DNA of 64,000 nt, taken from the NCBI RefSeq assembly GCF_003841405.1, contig NZ_PXYA01000002.1, positions 740,211 through 804,210 on the forward strand. The letters run 5' to 3'. The translations under genes were made by a program, and so were the position numbers. Positions 59,956 to 64,000 of the stretch are shown here, piece after piece (positions within the stretch are counted from its first letter, which is position 1; every line of letters begins with the position of its first letter). The stretch comes from Tetragenococcus halophilus subsp. halophilus DSM 20339. GTDB lineage: Bacteria > Bacillota > Bacilli > Lactobacillales > Enterococcaceae. Below the pieces are notes generated by a model, which was not told the origin of the DNA, made no database searches, and was given only the letters and a program-made list of their open reading frames with translations.

Positions 59956-60974
59956 ATGGCAGAGAAAAAACGGGATCCTTATTTTGACAATGCCAAATTT
60001 TTATTAATGATCTTAGTGGTTTTTGGGCATATGATGCAACCGTTTATTGAAAATGAACAATGGAATCATGATTTATATTATACGATTTTTGCTTTTCATA
60101 TGCCGGCTTTTATTTTCATTTCAGGTTTTTTTGCAAAATCGTTTGATCCACAAAAAAAAGCGCCTGTTGCAACGAATTTTCAAAAGTTTATTGTACCTTA
60201 TATATTCTTTCAATGGTTATATTCGCTTTTTAATCGTTTATCAGGAGCAGAGGAGCACTTTACTTTTCAACTTGACGTTCCCAATTGGTCACTGTGGTTT
60301 TTGATCAGTTCTTTTTTTTGGCAAATTTCTTTATATTTTTTCAGAAGAATACGTCCAACGGCTGGTATCACAATCAGCATATTAATTAGTTTACTTGTCG
60401 GCTATACGCCATTTATTGGTCGTGAGTTGACTTTACAGCGTACGGCTGTTTTCTTGCCGTTTTTTATTATTGGTTATTATCTTCCCAAAGGTTTTTTCGA
60501 TTGGTTTAAAAACTTTAAATATAAAAAACTATTTGCAGTTGGTTTGTCATTATTTATGCTTTAGTGAATTACTTGAATGAAGTAAATAAATATATGTTCT
60601 TTGGTTCAAAGCCTTATGATGATTTCTTAAATTTCCCAGAATGGGGCTTTTTAGTGCGTATTGTTACCTTTATGTTAGCCATTATTGGCATGTTGGCTTT
60701 CTTTTCTTTGGTACCGACTAGAGAAACTAGTTACACTAAAGAAGGGAAATATACACTAATTGCTTATCTCTTACATGGTTTCTTTATCAGAGGAATGCGC
60801 GCTTTTGATTTAGAAAATATCCATTTAGGTTTTCCTGGTTTTATCGTATTAGCCCTAGCCAGTATTTTACTGACTACTGTACTTGCAAGTGAACCTGTAG
60901 GAAAAGTTTATAATAAAATTGAACGTTACTTTTTGGGAAATAAGAACAAGACTAAACCAACCTACAACGGATAG
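59956..60974 (+). pseudogene. Acyltransferase family 3 membrane protein, frameshifted
   Basis: One gene read in two frames. The first part (59956-60564) starts MAEKKRDPYFDNAKFLLMILVVFGH, with FHMPAFIFISGFFAKSF and the acyltransferase 3 Tyr/His pattern, and ends at SLFML. The second (to 60974) continues ALVNYLNEVNKYMFFGS with LIAYLLHGFFIRGMR. A single-base change near 60551-60563 restores one frame of about 340 residues with ten hydrophobic segments. Acyltransferase 3 proteins O-acetylate surface polymers. The C-terminal region is intact, so real loss cannot be told from a base-calling error. Confidence 0.8.
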
Positions 60975-61037
60975 TAGTTGTCTTTACTAAAGGGAAAGAG
61001 TAGAATAAATAAGTAAGTTTTAAAAGGAGATGAAAGA

Positions 61038-62364
61038 ATGGCTGAAATAACAAATGAATTAACAGCAAAATTTGCTGCAGAATTTAAAGAAAATGATAAG
61101 CAACAAGTAGCACAAAATGCTGTAGTTAAAAATGGTATTACCAATTCAGCGGAAAATATCGTGGCTCAAAGCAATAATGTACCTGTATTTTCAATTGATT
61201 TAAAAACAGGAAATGTATCTAATCAAAAACAATCAGGTCGTTGCTGGATGTTTGCAGCGCTTAATACTTTTCGTCATAAGATTTTAGATAATTTTGATTT
61301 AAAAGACTTTGAATTATCCCAAAATTATACGAATTTTTGGGATAAGTATGAAAAGTCCAATTATTTTTATGAAAACATTTTAGCGACAGCAGACCAAGAA
61401 GTAACAAGTCGTAGGGTAGCCTTTTTGTTAGAAACACCTCAACAAGATGGTGGACAGTGGGATATGATGGTTTCACTTTTTAATAAGTATGGTGTTGTCC
61501 CTAAAGCAGCGATGCCTGAAAGTAGTAATTCTTCGAACTCTCGTGACTTGAATAATTATTTGAACAAAAAACTTCGCAAAGATGCAGCAACTTTACGTCA
61601 ATTAGTAGCTGATGGTGCTTCTGCAAATGATATTCAAGCTAGCAGAGAGGATATGCTACAAGAAGTGTATAATATTTTAGCTATCTCATTGGGCACACCG
61701 CCGACTACTTTTGCTTTTGAATATCGTGATGAAAATAAGGAATACCATATTGATCGTGATTTAACACCGAAGTCTTTTTATGATAAATACGTAGGAGTAG
61801 ATTTAAATAACTATGTTCCTATTATCAACGCACCGACAGATGACAAACCTTATAATCAATCTTACACAGTAGAAATGCTAGGTAATGTCGTAGGTGGCAA
61901 ACAAGTGAAGTATTTAAATCTTGATATGGATACCTTTAAAAAATTAGCGATTGCACAATTAGAACAAGGTGAATCTGTTTGGTTTGGTTGTGATGTAGGT
62001 CAATCTTCGAATAGACAAAACGGTATCATGTCACTTGATACTTATGACATGAACGAGTTATTTGATGTTGACTTTACGACTACAAAAGCACAGCGTTTAG
62101 ACTATGGTGAAAGTTTAATGACCCATGCAATGGTATTAACCGGCGTAGATATTGTCGATGACAAATCTACGAAATGGAAAGTTGAAACAGCTGGGGCGAT
62201 AAAGTCGGCGATAAAGGTTTCTTTGTAGCAAGCGATGCTTGGATGGACGAATACACTTATCAAATCGTTGTCAGAAAAGATCTATTGACTGCTGAACAAT
62301 TAAAAGCTTACGAAAAAGAGCCAACTGTTTTAGCACCGTGGATCCTATGGGCGCATTGGCGTAA
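61038..62364 (+). pseudogene. pepC: Aminopeptidase C, two frameshifts near the 3' end
   Basis: A PepC/bleomycin hydrolase-type cysteine aminopeptidase. QSGRCWMFAALNTFRH contains the catalytic Cys69; His363 lies in LMTHAMVLTG. The third catalytic residue, Asn in ENSWGDKVGDKGFF, comes just after the first frameshift: GTTGAAACAGC lacks one A (A3 at 62185-62187). A second missing base, in GG at 62340-62341, disrupts LAPWDPMGALA. Adding both bases gives a normal length of about 442 residues ending MGALA at 62364. As read, the protein stops at 62228 without the Asn. GGAGATGAAAGA precedes the ATG. Confidence 0.9.
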
Positions 62365-62385
62365 AACTGATTTAGAATAAAAATT

Positions 62386-62432
62386 AAAAGCCAAGCGTTT
62401 CTTCAGTTGCTGAAAGAAACGCTTGGTTTTTA
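62386..62432. terminator. Terminator between pepC and the MFS gene
   Basis: AAAAGCCAAGCGTTTC and GAAACGCTTGGTTTTT pair around 14 bases. Both sides have the tails needed for use in both directions. Confidence 0.9.
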
Positions 62433-62528
62433 ACTTTATGAATAGCACAAAGAAAGCAAAAACTAATGTTAAACCTATTCTGATCACTCAAGGAAGCAGA
62501 AAACGCTGTTGAATCTGCTCCATAAAGC

Positions 62529-63708
62529 TCACTGATCTTGCTTTTTAAAAACAACAAAGTGGAAAATCATCGCTAATAATTGAAAAGATAGAGCGGTCAA
62601 AGTGACGCCAACCCAACCAGCTTGTCCCCACATTGTTGTTCCTAGGAAAGAACCAAGTGCGCCTCCTATAAAATAAGAAAACATGAACACAGTGTTGTTA
62701 CGATTGCTGACTTGTTCTCCTAAATTCTGTACTCGAGTTTGGTTAGCTACTTGACCAAATTGATTGCCGATATCTAATAAAATAATAGATAGAATTAACG
62801 AAGAATATGCGCAGCAAAAAGTGTAGAATAATAAAGCTAACTGTCTGCATGATAATTCCCATCCACACGATCGTTCGTTGTGCGTATTGATCGGATAGTT
62901 TTCCGACAAGTGGTGCTGCTACAGCTCCGGCTAAACCAAAAATAGCAAGTATTCCTGCTTCAAAAGTTCCCCAATTGTAAATAGGACTACTAATATAAAA
63001 AATTAGCGTAGACCAAAAGATTGAAAAAGTTCCGAACATAAAAAATCCGGAAACAGCTGCTTCACAAAGGACTCTTTGTTTTTTTATTAATAAAGGGATA
63101 CTTTTCAATGAATCCATATAAGAAAGTGTGGCATTTTTAACTGGATCTTTTGGCATTTTAAATGTAAGTAAAACGGTCAACAGGATAATCAATAGTGGTG
63201 CAATGAGGTAAATAGAACGCCAAGGCAAAAAACTAGCTACGACACCAGAAAACGTGCGTGATAATAAAATTCCTACCAAGAGCCCACTCAAAAGTTTTCC
63301 CATGACTTGGCCCCGTTTTTCGGGTCCAGCTAATACTGCGCCATAGGGAATAATAATTTGTGGGACTACTGAAAGTAATCCGATAATAAAGGCCGCCAGG
63401 ATAAATAATTGAAAATTTGGCGCAAAAAAAGCGCCTAATAATGATAAGGAGGATAGGGCAGCCATTGAGATAATGAGCCTTCGTTTATTTAAAACATCTC
63501 CTAAAGGAACAATGAATAGTAAACCTAGGGCGTAGCCTACTTGTGTTAGCATCGTTACACTGCCAATCGAGCTGGTACTTACCTGAAAACTTTCAACGAC
63601 TTGTGTGCCAATTGGTTGGACATAATACATATTAGCAACCACAATACCGCAAGTTGCTGCCAGTAAAAAAATGAACTGTTTTGTTAAATCATTGGATTGT
63701 TTTTCCAC
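62529..63708 (-). pseudogene. MFS transporter, frameshifted
   Basis: One gene in two frames. The N-terminal part starts at GTG 63708 (EKQSNDLTKQFIF) after AAAGGAGG and covers about 300 residues and ten helices, with LGLLFIVPLGDVLNKRR and GAVLAGPEKRGQVMGKLLSG. The C-terminal part (from about 62820) continues DIGNQFGQVANQTRVQNLGEQVSNRNNTVFMFSYFIGGALGS, which is the usual end of YfcJ-like transporters. The shift is near 62800-62830, next to a T5 run; two compensating single-base changes are needed to read through. Substrate unknown. Confidence 0.82.
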
Positions 63709-63957
63709 AAAAAATGCCTCCTTTACTGCATGCTTATCTACTATAGCACAACTTTTCAATAGCTAACAGTTGCTAACTTACTAAATACAAGAACAAATAT
63801 TAGACATTCGATATGTGTCCGTTTATAATGAAACCGTCACTAATGAATCTTTCACACGCATTTTCATTAGAGTGTACTGTTGAAGAATGGTCACTAGGAA
63901 CCTTTACTTCCCTTGACGGACTTGTCATTATACGTAGAAATTAAAGGAGGAAGTTAA

Positions 63958-64000
63958 ATGACAAATCTGCTCACTGTAATTGTTTTACTTTTATTTGTTG
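63958..64000 (+). CDS. Start of an unidentified membrane-associated protein
   Basis: ATG 63958 follows AAAGGAGG by 9 bases and gives MTNLLTVIVLLLFV before the window ends. Only 14 residues are visible, all consistent with a membrane helix. No family can be assigned. Confidence 0.6.
   Translation, partial: MTNLLTVIVLLLFV

Noticed and set aside
63760..63957. Riboswitch before the last gene
   Set aside because: The 200-base region has no recognisable aptamer core or terminator; nothing can be supported.

Overview
The window looks like chromosomal DNA of a low-GC, AT-rich Gram-positive coccus of the order Lactobacillales. Several things point to Enterococcaceae, most plausibly a Tetragenococcus-like organism: strong AGGAGG ribosome binding sites, secreted LysM proteins with enterococcal-type signal peptides, the tagatose-6-phosphate pathway, PepC, CvpA, UppP, a glutathione-linked GHQR and YghU pair, a betaine-binding-protein remnant and heavy IS4-type load. 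The genus is an inference.

Layout. The 3' end of rarA (2-508) is followed by a 42-bp tandem repeat array. Bases 1017-11512 form a 10.5-kb block bounded by two same-direction copies of one IS4-family element (IS-A1, IS-A2). The block carries a divergent galactose cassette: a DeoR regulator, a galactitol-family PTS (gatABC) and lacAB-HAD-lacCD. The block sits in a NERD-domain gene and is flanked by a 9-bp direct repeat, so removing it restores one open reading frame. It therefore reads as a composite transposon or IS-mediated insertion of a sugar pathway.

12.5-23.9 kb is mostly core: a GHQR-type reductase, a MoxR-DUF58-transglutaminase operon, a CAP-domain protein, an acetyltransferase, an orphan beta-glucoside-type PTS, a LysM hydrolase and uppP. 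A group II (class C-like) intron lies between uppP and its terminator (23983-25870). 26-33.5 kb holds a DASS anion transporter with an NAD-type isocitrate dehydrogenase, a TetR regulator with two matching operators, a second LysM protein, a UDG-family gene with a second 42-bp array, cvpA and a MerR-TipAS regulator with a textbook 19-bp-spacer operator.

33.7-56.2 kb mixes insertion elements (IS-B1, IS-A3, IS-C) with housekeeping and accessory genes: a hydrolase with an XRE-AbrB regulator, a LOG protein, a MazG-like protein, a DUF4111-like nucleotidyltransferase, a PfpI protein, a methionine-synthase-like enzyme, YghU, a glutamine-type ABC transporter with an aminotransferase, a broken DASS transporter, an AI-2E exporter, exoA with a 41-bp repeat array, ddl and cfa. 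From 57.5 kb on, a decayed IS-B copy, a betaine-binding-protein remnant, a frameshifted acyltransferase, pepC and an MFS transporter surround an intact tRNA-Asn. Many frameshifts sit in homopolymers, so base-calling error must be separated from real decay.

The most striking unexplained signals are the three tandem hairpin-repeat arrays (periods 42, 42 and 41 bp). Each lies directly downstream of a DNA-repair gene (rarA, a UDG-family gene, exoA). The TSD-bounded galactose cassette is the clearest mobile-element discovery.
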